Below are positions 1 to 10,377 of a stretch of DNA of 64,000 nucleotides, in pieces. Origin of the DNA: SZUA-430 sp964561925 (lineage in GTDB: Bacteria; Pseudomonadota; Alphaproteobacteria; Micropepsales; Micropepsaceae); the NCBI GenBank assembly GCA_964561925.1, contig CAZLRW010000005.1:1-64000 (forward strand). Reading direction: 5' to 3'. A program made the translations under genes and the position numbers. Within the stretch, counting starts at the first letter, position 1, and each line of letters opens with the position of its first letter. The notes beneath the pieces are model-generated. The model saw nothing but the letters and a program-made list of their open reading frames with translations. It was not told the origin of the DNA and made no database searches.

Positions 1-2
1 TG

Positions 3-1049
3 CTGCGGCAGGCCCTCGATCGCGCGACGTCGCTGCGCTATCTGGGCGAAGACAACTTCCAAGGCCGCCGCCACGAGGTCGTGACGTTCGTGATGCCCGA
101 CGCCGTGCAGGTCGCCGTATTCGTCGACAGCGCGACGAACCTCGTCTCGAAGTACGAACTGATGTTCGTCGATCCGTTCACCGGCGACGAGGCTGCGGAA
201 ATTCACTACGGCGCTTACAAGAAGGCCGGTCCGTACCAATTGCCGGGCACGTTCACGCAGATTTTGGCCGGCGATGCTTCGTCAAAGCTCACGATGCTTG
301 CCGAGATCAATCCGGCGATCACAGACGCCTCGTTCACGGTCGACGCGAAAGACTACAAAACCGTCGATCCCGTGCCGCAGAATTTCGAGCAACGGGTCGA
401 AACGCTCGCGCCGGGCGTGCACGTCCTGCACAACATCGCCGGTCAGAACCAGAACACGCTCGTCGTCGAGTTCGCCGACCACGTCGTCGCCGTCGAGGCG
501 CCGGGGTCCAGTGACGGGTCGGACGCCGCGATCAAGCGCACCAAGGAACTCATTCCCGGCAAGCCGATCCGCCACATCGTCATGACGCATCATCACGGCG
601 ATCACATCGGCGGTTTGCGCAGCTATATCGCGGAAGGCGCTAGCGTGATCACGACACCCGGCAACCGCGGTGTGGTCGAGCGCACGGCCGCCGCGCCGCA
701 GAACGACCGTCTGCGCCGCGAGCCGAAGCCCGCTCAGATTCTGACGATCGAAAAGGGCAAGCGCGTTCTCTCCGATGTGACGCGCACCCTGGAGCTCATC
801 GATATCGGGCCCAACCCGCACGCGCGCGAGATGGTCGTCGCCTGGTTGCCGAACGAGCGCGTGCTGTTCCAGGGCGATCTCTTCTTCGTGCCTGCGAACA
901 ACGCGCCGTTCGGACCGCCGCAGCCGACGACGGTCGCCTTTGCGAAGAAGCTCAAGAAGCTGGGTCTTCCGGTGCAACGGATCGCGAGTGTGCACGGCGC
1001 AACCGCGACGATCGAGCAATTCAAAGAGGCGACGGCCGGCGTGCGCTGA
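3..1049 (+). CDS. Metallo-beta-lactamase-fold hydrolase, 5' truncated by window edge
   Basis: The reading frame is open from base 3, so the true start lies before the window; the first in-frame ATG at 81 is internal to a continuous domain. The visible part has a variable N-terminal region of about 130 residues, then an MBL-fold domain. The zinc motif HHHGDHIGG is encoded near 585-615, and a later GD (FQGDLFF) and an H (SVHGA) fit the remaining ligands. Such proteins hydrolyse lactones, thioesters or similar esters; the substrate cannot be read from the sequence. It converges on mrp, with only 6 bases between the stops. Confidence 0.8.
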   Translation: MRQALDRATSLRYLGEDNFQGRRHEVVTFVMPDAVQVAVFVDSATNLVSKYELMFVDPFTGDEAAEIHYGAYKKAGPYQLPGTFTQILAGDASSKLTMLAEINPAITDASFTVDAKDYKTVDPVPQNFEQRVETLAPGVHVLHNIAGQNQNTLVVEFADHVVAVEAPGSSDGSDAAIKRTKELIPGKPIRHIVMTHHHGDHIGGLRSYIAEGASVITTPGNRGVVERTAAAPQNDRLRREPKPAQILTIEKGKRVLSDVTRTLELIDIGPNPHAREMVVAWLPNERVLFQGDLFFVPANNAPFGPPQPTTVAFAKKLKKLGLPVQRIASVHGATATIEQFKEATAGVR

Positions 1050-1055
1050 GCGCCC

Positions 1056-2195
<1,140 letters not shown>

Positions 2196-2461
2196 CGCAA
2201 AAACTCAGTTGTTCTAGGGTCTTGACGCCGTTTCCGGACGCTCCACATACAGCGATTGCGTCCGCTGTGCGAGCAGATGTGACGGTGCGTTGCGCGGGCG
2301 GGTCTTAAGAACCTATAAACCGCTCCAGCCGGTACATCCATGGTGGCTTGTGTCGCGTGATTCGCAGCCGGGATGGTGCCGGGGTCCGAGCGTGTTTCGG
2401 ACTTCAGGTCACGTCCGAAGTTGCCCGGCATCGGGCGCGTTGACGAGTTGAAAGGACGGAA

Positions 2462-3607
2462 ATGCCTTGGAACGACAATAAGGGCGGCGGTGGCGGCGGC
2501 TGGAATCCCGGCGGCGGCGGTCGCGGTCCGTGGGGGCAAGGCCCGCAGAACGGCGGCGGCGGCCGCGGTCAAGGTCCCAACATCCGTCCCCCCGATCTCG
2601 ACGAGGTGTTGAAGCGCGGGCGCGAGTGGTTGAAGAAGAATTTCCCGCAGCAATCGCCGGGCGGCGTCGTCTTCGCGATCGGCGGCGGCGTGTTGCTCGC
2701 GCTCTGGATCTTCACCGGCGTCTATGTCGTCCAGCCGGCCGAGCAGGGCATCGTGCTCCGCTTCGGCGCCTACGTCGACAAATTGGGCCCGGGCCTGCAC
2801 TTCCGCTTGCCCTATCCGTTCGAAACCGTGCTGCGCCCGAACGTCGAACAGGAAAACCAGATCAACATCGGCTTCCGCACGGACACCGACTCGAACCGCG
2901 AGCAATCCGTCGACGCCGACGTCGCCGTCGAGAGCTTGATGCTTACCGGTGACGAGAACGTCGTGGACGTGGACTTCGTCGTGTTCTGGAAAGTGGCGGA
3001 GGCCGAGCGCTTTCTGTTCGAGGTGAACAGAGTCGACGAGACGATCAAGGCGGTCGCCGAAAGCGCGATGCGCGAGGCCGTCGGTAAGGGCAAGATCGAC
3101 ACGATCCAAACCGAAGGCCGCGCGCAGGTGCAAGAGGACGTGCGCAAAGTGATGCAGGCGACGCTCGACTTCTACAAGGCAGGCGTCACGATCACGCGCG
3201 TCGCGCTGCGCAAGGTCGACCCGCCGAGTCAGGTCATCGACGCGTTCCGCGACGTTCAGGCCGCGCGCAACGACCAGGACAAGAAGCGCAACGAAGCGCA
3301 GCGCTACGCGAACACGATCGTGCCCCAAGCCAAGGGTGAAGCGGACAAGATCATTCTCGACGCCGAAGCTTACAAGCAGCGGGGGGTCGCGGAAGCGCAG
3401 GGCGAAGCGCAGCGCTTCATTTCGATCCTCGATCAGTACCGCAACGCCCGCGGCGTCACGCGCGAACGGCTCTATCTCGAGACGATGCAAAAAGTCCTCG
3501 GCGGCACGAACAAGGTCATCATCGAGAACAAGGGCGGCGTCGTGCAGTACATGCCGCTGCCCGAGCTGCGCCGAACGCAGCCCCCGGCCGCGACGGGAGG
3601 AAACTGA
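2462..3607 (+). CDS. hflK: HflK, membrane SPFH protein of the FtsH-modulating complex
   Basis: The 381-residue protein begins with a Gly/Pro/Asn-rich cytoplasmic tail (1-55) typical of HflK. One membrane segment follows (about 68-88, VVFAIGGGVLLALWIFTGVYVV), then an SPFH/Band 7 domain (about 90-300) and a tail ending near PLPELRRTQPP. With HflC it forms a large periplasmic-facing cage around FtsH and modulates FtsH proteolysis. The ATG at 2462 follows an AAAGGACGGAA ribosome site. hflC starts 3 bases after the stop, so the two are cotranscribed. Confidence 0.95.
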   Translation: MPWNDNKGGGGGGWNPGGGGRGPWGQGPQNGGGGRGQGPNIRPPDLDEVLKRGREWLKKNFPQQSPGGVVFAIGGGVLLALWIFTGVYVVQPAEQGIVLRFGAYVDKLGPGLHFRLPYPFETVLRPNVEQENQINIGFRTDTDSNREQSVDADVAVESLMLTGDENVVDVDFVVFWKVAEAERFLFEVNRVDETIKAVAESAMREAVGKGKIDTIQTEGRAQVQEDVRKVMQATLDFYKAGVTITRVALRKVDPPSQVIDAFRDVQAARNDQDKKRNEAQRYANTIVPQAKGEADKIILDAEAYKQRGVAEAQGEAQRFISILDQYRNARGVTRERLYLETMQKVLGGTNKVIIENKGGVVQYMPLPELRRTQPPAATGGN

Positions 3608-3610
3608 GCC

Positions 3611-4483
3611 ATGCCCAGAATCACGAGCCTCGCACTCGTCGCCGTTGCGGCCGTTGCGTTCGTCATCTTCAACAGCGTTTTCATCGTCGACCAGCGCGAG
3701 CAGGCGCTGATCACGCAGTTCGGCGATCCGGTCCGCACGGTCCGCGAACCCGGCCTCGCCGCGAAGGTGCCGTTCGTTCAAACGGTGATCTTCTTCGACA
3801 AACGCATCTTGGAACTGGACGCGCCGCCGGAAGAAGTCATCGCGTCCGACCGCCGGCGGATCGTGGTCGACGCCTTCGCCCGTTTCCGCATTTCCGATCC
3901 TCTGCGCTTCTATCAGTCCGTCCGAAGCGAAGCGATTGCGCGCCAGCGACTGTCCTCGATCTTGAGCTCGAGCCTTCGCGGCGTTCTCGGCACGCGCTCG
4001 CTCGCAACGCTTCTGACGGACGAACGCGTCATTCTGATGCGCGCGATCCGCGACCAGCTGAAAGCCGAAGCCCAGGGTCTCGGCATGGACATCGTCGACG
4101 TCCGCATCCGCCGCGCCGACTTGCCGAAGGAAAACCTCGTCTCCGTGTTCGAACGCATGCAGACCGAGCGTCAACGCGAGGCCGCGGGCATTCGCGCCGC
4201 GGGCGACCAAGAAGCGACCCGCATCCGAAGCACCGCCGAGAAGGAAGTGACGATCATCAAGGCCGAGGCGACCCGGAAATCCGAAATCCTGCGCGGTGAA
4301 GGCGATGCAGAGCGCAATCGCATCCTGGGCGACGCCTACGGCCGCGATCCGGAGTTCTTCGAGTTCTATCGCTCGCTCAAGGCCTACGAGCAGGCGTTGA
4401 CGAACGAGAACACGACGATGGTGATCTCGCCCGACAGCCCGTTCTTCAAGTACTTCCAGCGCGGCTCCGCCGGAACGCGCTGA
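3611..4483 (+). CDS. hflC: HflC, partner SPFH protein of HflK
   Basis: The 290-residue protein has an N-terminal membrane anchor (about 5-22, SLALVAVAAVAFVIFNSVF) followed by an SPFH/Band 7 domain. The DQREQALITQFGDPVR segment and the Ala/Glu-rich helix with ERQREAAGIRAAG are typical of HflC. It pairs with HflK in the FtsH-regulating membrane complex. The gene follows hflK by 3 bases and precedes an HtrA-type protease, so the segment as a whole concerns membrane and periplasmic protein quality control. Confidence 0.95.
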   Translation: MPRITSLALVAVAAVAFVIFNSVFIVDQREQALITQFGDPVRTVREPGLAAKVPFVQTVIFFDKRILELDAPPEEVIASDRRRIVVDAFARFRISDPLRFYQSVRSEAIARQRLSSILSSSLRGVLGTRSLATLLTDERVILMRAIRDQLKAEAQGLGMDIVDVRIRRADLPKENLVSVFERMQTERQREAAGIRAAGDQEATRIRSTAEKEVTIIKAEATRKSEILRGEGDAERNRILGDAYGRDPEFFEFYRSLKAYEQALTNENTTMVISPDSPFFKYFQRGSAGTR

Positions 4484-4508
4484 GTCTGCGTAAACGAGTT
4501 CTTTACCG

Positions 4509-4538
4509 TGCGGCGCTGATCTAACGGTCGGCGCCGCA
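4509..4538 (+). terminator. Possible hairpin between hflC and the HtrA-type gene
   Basis: TGCGGCGC (4509-4516) is the reverse complement of GCGCCGCA (4531-4538), with a 14-base loop. There is no strong T tract after it, so termination would be weak or partial, and the downstream protease gene may be read from the hfl promoter. Called from base pairing only. Confidence 0.3.
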
Positions 4539-4578
4539 TGCGTTTCTCGCGGTCCGCGATCTTGAAGGGGACTTGCGC

Positions 4579-5586
4579 GTGATCCGTATCGTCGGTGTCG
4601 TTGCGGCGAGCTTGTTGTTGACTTCCGCCTCGCTCGCGCGCCCGGCGCCGGAGAGTTTTGCCCCGCTTGTCGAGCGCCTGTCCGCCGCCGTCGTGAACAT
4701 TGCGACCGACAAGCCGTTGCAGAATGCGCAAAGGCCCGTGCCCGCGCCGCCGCCGCTGCCGCTGCAAAGAAGCGCGGCCGACAGCGGCGCGCGTTCGCTG
4801 GGCTCGGGCTTCGTCGTCGACCCTGCGGGTCTCATCGTGACGAACAACCACGTCATCGCAGGCGCGCGCGAGATCACGGTCGCCCTTCACGACGGCACAC
4901 GCCTTGGCGCGGTCGTCGTGGGGCGCGACGAGAAGACGGACATTGCGCTTTTGCGCGTCGCCGCGAAGAAGCCGCTCGCGGCCGCTTCGTTCGGAGATTC
5001 CGGCACGGCCAGGGCCGGCGACTGGGTGCTGGCGATCGGCAATCCGTTCGGTCTCGGCGGCAGCGTTTCCGCAGGCATCATCAGCGCGCGAAACCGCCAG
5101 CTCGACGCCGAGCTCTACGACGACTTCATCCAAACCGACGCGGCGATCAACCAAGGCAACTCCGGCGGTCCGTTGTTCGACATGGACGGCAAAGTGATCG
5201 GCGTGAACTCGGCCATGCTCTCGCCGAACGGCGGCTCGATCGGCATTGGCTTCGCGATACCCGCGAACACCGCCGCAACGATCGTCGATCAGTTGAAGCG
5301 AAACGGGCGCGTACGCCGCGGCTGGATCGGCGCCAACGTCAAGGACCGCGCGCCGGGCGCACCGGGCGCGTTGATTGGCCATGTGACGCCGGGAGGTCCC
5401 GCGGCCGCCGCCGGCATGGCGATCGGCGACATCGTCACCCGGATCGACGGCGCGACGATCGCGGACTCGCTTGTGATGCAGAAACTCATCGTCGAAACGC
5501 CCGCGGGCCGCAAACTCGCAGTCGAACTCTTGCGCAAGGGCAAGCCGCACACGCTTGGCGTGACGGTCGCCCGTCGCCCCGACTGA
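4579..5586 (+). CDS. HtrA/Deg-type periplasmic serine protease with one PDZ domain
   Basis: The protein has a signal peptide (about 1-20, ending near SASLARP) and a trypsin-like domain. The triad is visible as His in TNNHVIAG, Asp in KTDIALLRV and Ser in NQGNSGGPLF. A single C-terminal PDZ domain (about 240-330) follows. At 335 residues it is DegS-sized rather than DegP-sized. Two starts are possible: TTG at 4573 and GTG at 4579. The ribosome site GAAGGGG ends at 4570, only 2 bases before the TTG but 8 before the GTG, so I chose the GTG. It probably degrades or senses misfolded envelope proteins. Confidence 0.88.
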   Translation: MIRIVGVVAASLLLTSASLARPAPESFAPLVERLSAAVVNIATDKPLQNAQRPVPAPPPLPLQRSAADSGARSLGSGFVVDPAGLIVTNNHVIAGAREITVALHDGTRLGAVVVGRDEKTDIALLRVAAKKPLAAASFGDSGTARAGDWVLAIGNPFGLGGSVSAGIISARNRQLDAELYDDFIQTDAAINQGNSGGPLFDMDGKVIGVNSAMLSPNGGSIGIGFAIPANTAATIVDQLKRNGRVRRGWIGANVKDRAPGAPGALIGHVTPGGPAAAAGMAIGDIVTRIDGATIADSLVMQKLIVETPAGRKLAVELLRKGKPHTLGVTVARRPD

Positions 5587-5672
5587 GCCGCGGCCCCGAA
5601 GGTTCACATCTCGTTAAGCCGCCGCCCGCCGCTAGCACCGCGTTAACGCCGCGCACGCGACAATGGGCGGTT

Positions 5673-8294
5673 ATGAGCGGGCTCTTTGGACCGTCGGGCG
5701 GCGGCCGGTCGTTGCCGCAGTTCGACTTCTCGGTGTTGGGCGATTACTACAACGCCCAAGCGCAACTGCGCGCGCCCGCGGCGCAAGCTCAGGCCCGCCG
5801 CGCCTCCGCCGACACCGTCTCGTTCGCCCCGTGGGATAAGAAGGCCGACGATGCGGCGTCCGTGGCGCGGCTGCGCGAAGCGCTCGGAACCTCGTCGTTC
5901 GTCAATCTGCGCGAAGACGCGTTCGACAAAGCGGGCGTTGACCAGGAGCACAAGAAGCTCTTCGCGCTCTACCAAGGCCTGTCGCGCCTGCAGGCGCTCG
6001 CCGCGCGCAGCGCCGGCGAGAACACGCCGGCCAGCGAACGCACGGGCCTGAACCGCCGTTTCCAAGCCGGCCTTGCCGAGGTCAAAGACTACGTCGGCGC
6101 AACCGCGTTCACCGACCTGACGCTGCTGTTCGGCAAGCGCGAGTCGCAAGCCAACAGCGCTCTCAAGATCGCCCGCCCGCCCACGAAATATGTCGGCCCT
6201 TCGGTCGTCGCCGGTGCGGGAACGAACGTCGTTCCGGGGCTCGCCGGCACGGAAGTGTTCACCGTCTCCGCTCTGAAGAACGGCACGACGACGAACGTCG
6301 CGATGGACCTCTCCGAGATCGCCGGCGATCTTTCCGTCGTCAACATCGTGGCCTATCTGAACGGCAAGATGGAAACGGCCGGCCTGTCGACGCGCTTCTC
6401 GACCACGATCTTCGAGGGCAAGACCGCGGCGGACGCGAAGCGCTACGGCATCGGCGTCCAAACGGTCGCGACGGAGCGCATTTCTTTTGAAGCCGCCGCG
6501 ACGTCGCCGGCCGTCTACGTCGCGGGCGTCGCCGGCTCGAACGCAAAGCAGACGGGCCAGCTGACGAAACTGACCGACACGGGCGCCGGCGTCACCACGA
6601 ACTTCACCGCGAACATCGCGCCGCCTTCGGGCGTGGTCGACGTCAGAGGCACGGCGACCGACGCGAGCGGCAACGTCTTCATCGTCGGCACCGTTACCGA
6701 TGATCTTGGCTCCGGCATCGTGCAGGGTGAGCAGGACGTCTATCTCCGCAAGTACGATGCCGCCGGTCAGCTCGTCTGGAGCCGCCTGTTGGGCGCGTCC
6801 GATCGCGCAAGCGGGTTCGCCGTCGCGACGGACGCGAGCGGCAACATCGCGATTGCGGGCAAGGTCTCGGACCGCCTCACATCGTCAGCCGTCGGCGGTG
6901 GCGAAGACACGTTCGTCACCAAGTACGACGGCGACGGCCGCGAAGTGTTCACGCGTCAGATCGCGCCCGTGCTCGACGACCAGGCGAACGCGCTCGCATT
7001 CGCGGCCGACGGTTCGCTCTATGTCGCCGGGCAGACGAAGTCCGCGATGGGCGCGTCCGTCACCCACGCCGGCGGCAGCGACGCCTACCTCATGAAGTTG
7101 ACCGCGTCCGGCGCGCTCGACCATGTGCGCCAATTCGGCGGCACCGGCGACGATCGCGCCACCGCGATCGCGATCGACGCCAACGGCGATGTCGTGCTGG
7201 GAACGGTCGAAGCGGGCGAGGCGAAGGTTCGCAAACTTTTGGGCACCGACGGCACGTCGCCGGCCGTGTGGGAGGTCTCGCTGGGCGCGCTCGGCCAGGG
7301 GCAATTGAGTTCGCTGGGCGTGGAGGCCGGCGCCGTCTATGTCGGCGGTTCGACGGACAACGCCGCCCTCGACGCCGGCGGTCAAGCGGCGATCGTCGCG
7401 ACGCACGGCGGCGGCAGCGACGGCTTCGTCTTGAAGATCGCCGACGCGGGCAGCACCGCCGCCGCCGCGTTCGTGACTTATGTCGGCACGTCGGCGAACG
7501 ACGGTGCCGCGGGCATCGCGGTCGCAAGCGGCAACGTCTACGTCACCGGTTCGACCAGCGGCGCGCTCAACGGCGGCACTGCGCCCGCCACGACGAACGG
7601 CTACGTCGCAAAGCTCGACGCGAACGGCGCCCGTGTCTGGGTGCATCAATACGAAAGTGCTCAAGGCGCGGCCTCCGCACGCGCGATCGCCGTGGATGGG
7701 CAGGGCGCCTCGGTTCTCGATAAGCTGGGTCTGCCGCGCGGCACGATCCGCTTCGACGAAACGCGCCTGATCACGGCGGCCTCGAGCGTGCGCGCTGGCG
7801 ATCATTTCTTCGTAAAGGTCAACGGCGGCGCATCGCTCAAGGTCACGGTGTCCGCGACCGATACGATGCGCTCGCTCACGACACGGCTGAATTCGGTGAT
7901 GCTGCTGAAAGGCGAGGCGGTGCTGACGCGCAGCGGCGGCGACGGCCTGCGCATCAGCGCGCGCGAAGGCAACGTCGTGGAGTTGATCCGCGGCAGCAGC
8001 GGGTTCGATGCGCTCGCGGGCCTCGGCCTGCAACCGGGCAAGTTCGACAACACGAAAGACGCCCCACCCGCCGATGCGAAGAAGAAGGACATCAACGTCT
8101 TCGCGCTCGGTCTCGATGCCGGTGCCGCATTGACCGACAAGACGCGCGCACAAGCATTGGTGCTCGAACTGGCGACGGCGATGGAAGCGATCAGGGGCGC
8201 CTACCTCGCCGTGAATCCGCCGCCGAAGGGCGCAGCGGCCAACCAGCAAGCGGCGGCGGCCTATCAGAGCCTTCTGGCCGCGCTCGGCGGATAA
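5673..8294 (+). CDS. FlaEY-like flagellar-associated protein with SBBP-type beta-propeller repeats
   Basis: The 873-residue protein has no signal peptide. It has an N-terminal alpha-helical part (about 1-170) and then repeated strands of the SBBP type (for example ATDASGNVFIVGTVTD, ATDASGNIAIAGKVSD, FAADGSLYVAGQT, VASGNVYVTGSTSG) forming a propeller up to about residue 680. The C-terminal domain (about 690-870) resembles flagellin-associated segments, with small-sheet repeats such as GDHFFVKVNGGASLKVTVS. Its position next to flbY-flgJ-flgI matches the place of the flagellin regulator FlaEY in Caulobacter. That identification rests on context and memory of the family. TTAA-containing half sites lie upstream at 5614 and 5641. 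Confidence 0.6.
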   Translation: MSGLFGPSGGGRSLPQFDFSVLGDYYNAQAQLRAPAAQAQARRASADTVSFAPWDKKADDAASVARLREALGTSSFVNLREDAFDKAGVDQEHKKLFALYQGLSRLQALAARSAGENTPASERTGLNRRFQAGLAEVKDYVGATAFTDLTLLFGKRESQANSALKIARPPTKYVGPSVVAGAGTNVVPGLAGTEVFTVSALKNGTTTNVAMDLSEIAGDLSVVNIVAYLNGKMETAGLSTRFSTTIFEGKTAADAKRYGIGVQTVATERISFEAAATSPAVYVAGVAGSNAKQTGQLTKLTDTGAGVTTNFTANIAPPSGVVDVRGTATDASGNVFIVGTVTDDLGSGIVQGEQDVYLRKYDAAGQLVWSRLLGASDRASGFAVATDASGNIAIAGKVSDRLTSSAVGGGEDTFVTKYDGDGREVFTRQIAPVLDDQANALAFAADGSLYVAGQTKSAMGASVTHAGGSDAYLMKLTASGALDHVRQFGGTGDDRATAIAIDANGDVVLGTVEAGEAKVRKLLGTDGTSPAVWEVSLGALGQGQLSSLGVEAGAVYVGGSTDNAALDAGGQAAIVATHGGGSDGFVLKIADAGSTAAAAFVTYVGTSANDGAAGIAVASGNVYVTGSTSGALNGGTAPATTNGYVAKLDANGARVWVHQYESAQGAASARAIAVDGQGASVLDKLGLPRGTIRFDETRLITAASSVRAGDHFFVKVNGGASLKVTVSATDTMRSLTTRLNSVMLLKGEAVLTRSGGDGLRISAREGNVVELIRGSSGFDALAGLGLQPGKFDNTKDAPPADAKKKDINVFALGLDAGAALTDKTRAQALVLELATAMEAIRGAYLAVNPPPKGAAANQQAAAAYQSLLAALGG

Positions 8295-8307
8295 GCTCGA
8301 AGACGAA

Positions 8308-8733
8308 TCAGACGGCTTGGCTGAACGTCATGGCCGACGCGCGCGGCGCCGCCGGCGGCTTCACGACATAGCCCGCCCTGCCATAGACACCGCTCGACTC
8401 GCGCGCGGCGACGGCGTCGGCGACCGCCTTGATCATGCCTTCCGTAACGTGGCGAAAACGCGCGAGCAGTCGGTTCTGCTCGCGCGTGGCCTTGTGCAGC
8501 CGCTCGGTCGCGGCTTTCAGTTTCTGACGCAGAGGCGCAGGCAAAGCCGCGATCGCGGGCTTTCCTTTGAACGCCGCCATCGCCTTCGCGTAAGTCGCTG
8601 CAAGCGCCGCGCGCTCCTCGGCGTTCGCCGTCAGAGCGGCGGGCCGCCCGCCTTTGAGCACCGCCACGTCTTGCTCGACCGCGGCCGCAAGCTTGCCCGT
8701 CAACGCAATCAACTCGTCCGCAGCCGTCGTCAT
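8308..8733 (-). CDS. flbY: FlbY/FlgN-like flagellar protein
   Basis: The 141-residue protein is largely helical and charged, with an N-terminal heptad region (DELIALTGKLAAAVEQDVAVLKGG) that resembles FlgN-type export chaperones. A flexible Ala/Pro tail ends in MTFSQAV, a pattern seen in FlbY of Caulobacter relatives. The ATG at 8733 overlaps the flgJ stop by four bases (ATGA), so it is the third gene of the flgI-flgJ-flbY operon. A role in export or assembly of hook-filament proteins is inferred from the family. It converges on the FlaEY-like gene with 13 bases between. Confidence 0.7.
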   Translation of the reverse strand: MTTAADELIALTGKLAAAVEQDVAVLKGGRPAALTANAEERAALAATYAKAMAAFKGKPAIAALPAPLRQKLKAATERLHKATREQNRLLARFRHVTEGMIKAVADAVAARESSGVYGRAGYVVKPPAAPRASAMTFSQAV

Positions 8734-9038
8734 TGCCGGCCCTGCTCCTGCAAGGCGAGAAGCTCGCGCTTCACCGCGTCGCCCAGGCCCATACCGCCCT
8801 GCGCGGCCATTTGCTTGCCCACCTCTTGAAACATCAGCGAGCGAAAGATGCGCTCGCCCGTGCCGCCGCCCATTGGGCCGTCCGTCGACACCCCGGCGAA
8901 CAATTGCTCGAACATCTGGGAGATGAAGACGGCCTCGAAGTCCTTGGCCGCCGCCTCGATGCCGTTGGCTGCGCCGGGCGCCTTCGTGCCGGCGCCGGAC
9001 AGGTTCATGCGGGCGACGTCGAGTGAGAGCGCGTTCAT
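8730..9038 (-). CDS. flgJ: FlgJ-type rod-binding protein, N-terminal domain only
   Basis: The 102-residue protein matches the Rod-binding domain (DFEAVFISQMFEQLFAGVSTDGPMGGGTGERIFRSLMFQEVGKQMAAQGGMGLGDAV). It lacks the C-terminal muramidase domain of enteric FlgJ, as is common in alphaproteobacteria, so it should only cap or scaffold rod growth. The ATG at 9038 shares one base with the flgI stop (TGATG); a GTG directly upstream at 9041 is possible but less likely. It is translationally coupled to flgI and flbY. Confidence 0.85.
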   Translation of the reverse strand: MNALSLDVARMNLSGAGTKAPGAANGIEAAAKDFEAVFISQMFEQLFAGVSTDGPMGGGTGERIFRSLMFQEVGKQMAAQGGMGLGDAVKRELLALQEQGRQ

Positions 9039-10147
9039 CACATCACCTCGATTTCGGCCTGCAGCGCGCCGGCGGCTTTGACCGCCTGCAGGATCGCGAT
9101 CATGTCGCGCGGGCCCACGCCCAGCGCGTTCAACCCGTTGACCAGCTGCTGCAGGCTGACGCCGGCGCGCAGCACGGCGAGTTTCTTGTCGGAGGAATCT
9201 TCGACCTCGATCTCGGTTTGCGGCACGATAACGGTTTCGCCGTTGCTGAACGGTTCGGGTTGGATCGCCTGCGGGAACTCGCTGACGCGGATCGTGAGGT
9301 TCCCTTGCGCGATCGCGACACTCGACACCCGCACGTCAGCACCCATAACGATGATGCCCGAGGCCTCGTCGATGACGATCTTCGCCGGCAGGTCGGGCGT
9401 CACGCGAAGCTGCTCGATGTCGGTCAGCAGACCGACAACGTTTCCCGCATAGCCTGCCGGAACCGCAACCCGAACCGTCGCCGCGTCCGCAGCACTCGCG
9501 ACTTTGGCGCCGACGAAGCTGTTGATCGCCTCACCGACGCGGCGGGCCGTCGTAAAGTCGGGATTGCGCAGCGCCAGTTTCAGCGTCTGCATCGACGCAA
9601 GCTCGAACTTGATCTCGCGCTCGACGATCGCGCCGGACGAAATCCGCCCCGACGTCGGCACGCCGCGCGTCACGCTGGACGCCGCACCCTGCGCCGAGAA
9701 TCCGTTGATCGAAACCTGCCCCTGCGCGACCGCATAGATGTTGCCGTCGGCCGCCAGCAGCGGCGTCACCAACAGCGTGCCGCCTTGCAGGTTCTTCGCA
9801 TCGCCCAGCGCGCTGACCGTCACGTCGATCCGCGTCCCTTGCGTCGAAAACGGCGGCAGGTTCGCGGTCACGATGACCGCCGCGACGTTGCCGCTCGAAA
9901 TATTGGCGCCGCGCGTGTTGACGCCCAAGCGCTCCAACATCGCCTGCAGGCTCTGCTGCGTGCCCGGCGCGTTGCGCAGACTGTCGCCCGTGCCGTTCAG
10001 GCCGACGACCAGGCCGTAGCCCACGAGCAAGTTCTCGCGCACGCCTTCGACGTCCGCGATGTCCTTGATGCGCGAATAGGCCTGCGCCCCTGGCGCGGAG
10101 GCCACGGCAAGGCAGGCGGCGAGGGCGATACTCAGTACACGGCGCAT
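9038..10147 (-). CDS. flgI: FlgI, flagellar P-ring protein
   Basis: The 369-residue periplasmic protein has a clear signal peptide (MRRVLSIALAACLAVASAPGAQA). The mature part follows the P-ring pattern: YSRIKDIADVEGVRENLLVGYGLVVGLNGTGDS near the start, and LVNGLNALGVGPRDMIAILQAVKAAGAL near the end. It polymerises around the rod in the peptidoglycan layer, with FlgA as its chaperone. It is the first gene of the flgI-flgJ-flbY operon, and a near-consensus sigma-54 promoter lies 45 bases upstream. Confidence 0.96.
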   Translation of the reverse strand: MRRVLSIALAACLAVASAPGAQAYSRIKDIADVEGVRENLLVGYGLVVGLNGTGDSLRNAPGTQQSLQAMLERLGVNTRGANISSGNVAAVIVTANLPPFSTQGTRIDVTVSALGDAKNLQGGTLLVTPLLAADGNIYAVAQGQVSINGFSAQGAASSVTRGVPTSGRISSGAIVEREIKFELASMQTLKLALRNPDFTTARRVGEAINSFVGAKVASAADAATVRVAVPAGYAGNVVGLLTDIEQLRVTPDLPAKIVIDEASGIIVMGADVRVSSVAIAQGNLTIRVSEFPQAIQPEPFSNGETVIVPQTEIEVEDSSDKKLAVLRAGVSLQQLVNGLNALGVGPRDMIAILQAVKAAGALQAEIEVM

Positions 10148-10191
10148 GAAGCGGGCCTTCTTCTAAGGACGCATGGATCCGCCGGAACCAA

Positions 10192-10207
10192 AGCAAGGCC
10201 CTTGCCA
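10192..10207 (-). promoter_or_regulatory. Sigma-54 (-24/-12) promoter of the flgI operon
   Basis: On the minus strand the sequence is TGGCAAGGGCCTTGCT. Against the sigma-54 consensus TGGCACG-N4-TTGCW it differs only at the sixth base, with correct spacing between GG and GC. A start of transcription about 12 bases beyond the -12 GC would fall near 10182, about 35 bases before the flgI ATG. Late flagellar operons of Caulobacter relatives use sigma-54 with FlbD/FliX, which fits. Confidence 0.8.
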
Positions 10208-10343
10208 GCGAAGAACGTCCGCCAAGATATTGAAATGACTCGCCCGCGCGGCGTCCGCCCCCGCGCGTTGCGCGCTGCGGCTCGGCAAATTCTGCCCGTG
10301 CCGGTCAAAATGTTCAGCCGATCTTAACCGCGCCGCGCCATGT

Positions 10344-10358
10344 TTAACCTGAGGCTAA
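10344..10358 (+). promoter_or_regulatory. Possible CtrA half-degenerate box upstream of fliX
   Basis: The sequence TTAA-N7-CTAA differs by one base from the CtrA consensus TTAA-N7-TTAA, and another TTAA lies at 10324. It is 20 to 34 bases before the fliX ATG, which is close for a -35 box. In Caulobacter fliX belongs to the CtrA-controlled class II genes, so the site is plausible but unproven. Confidence 0.35.
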
Positions 10359-10377
10359 AAGGACGAATGGGCTCGCC

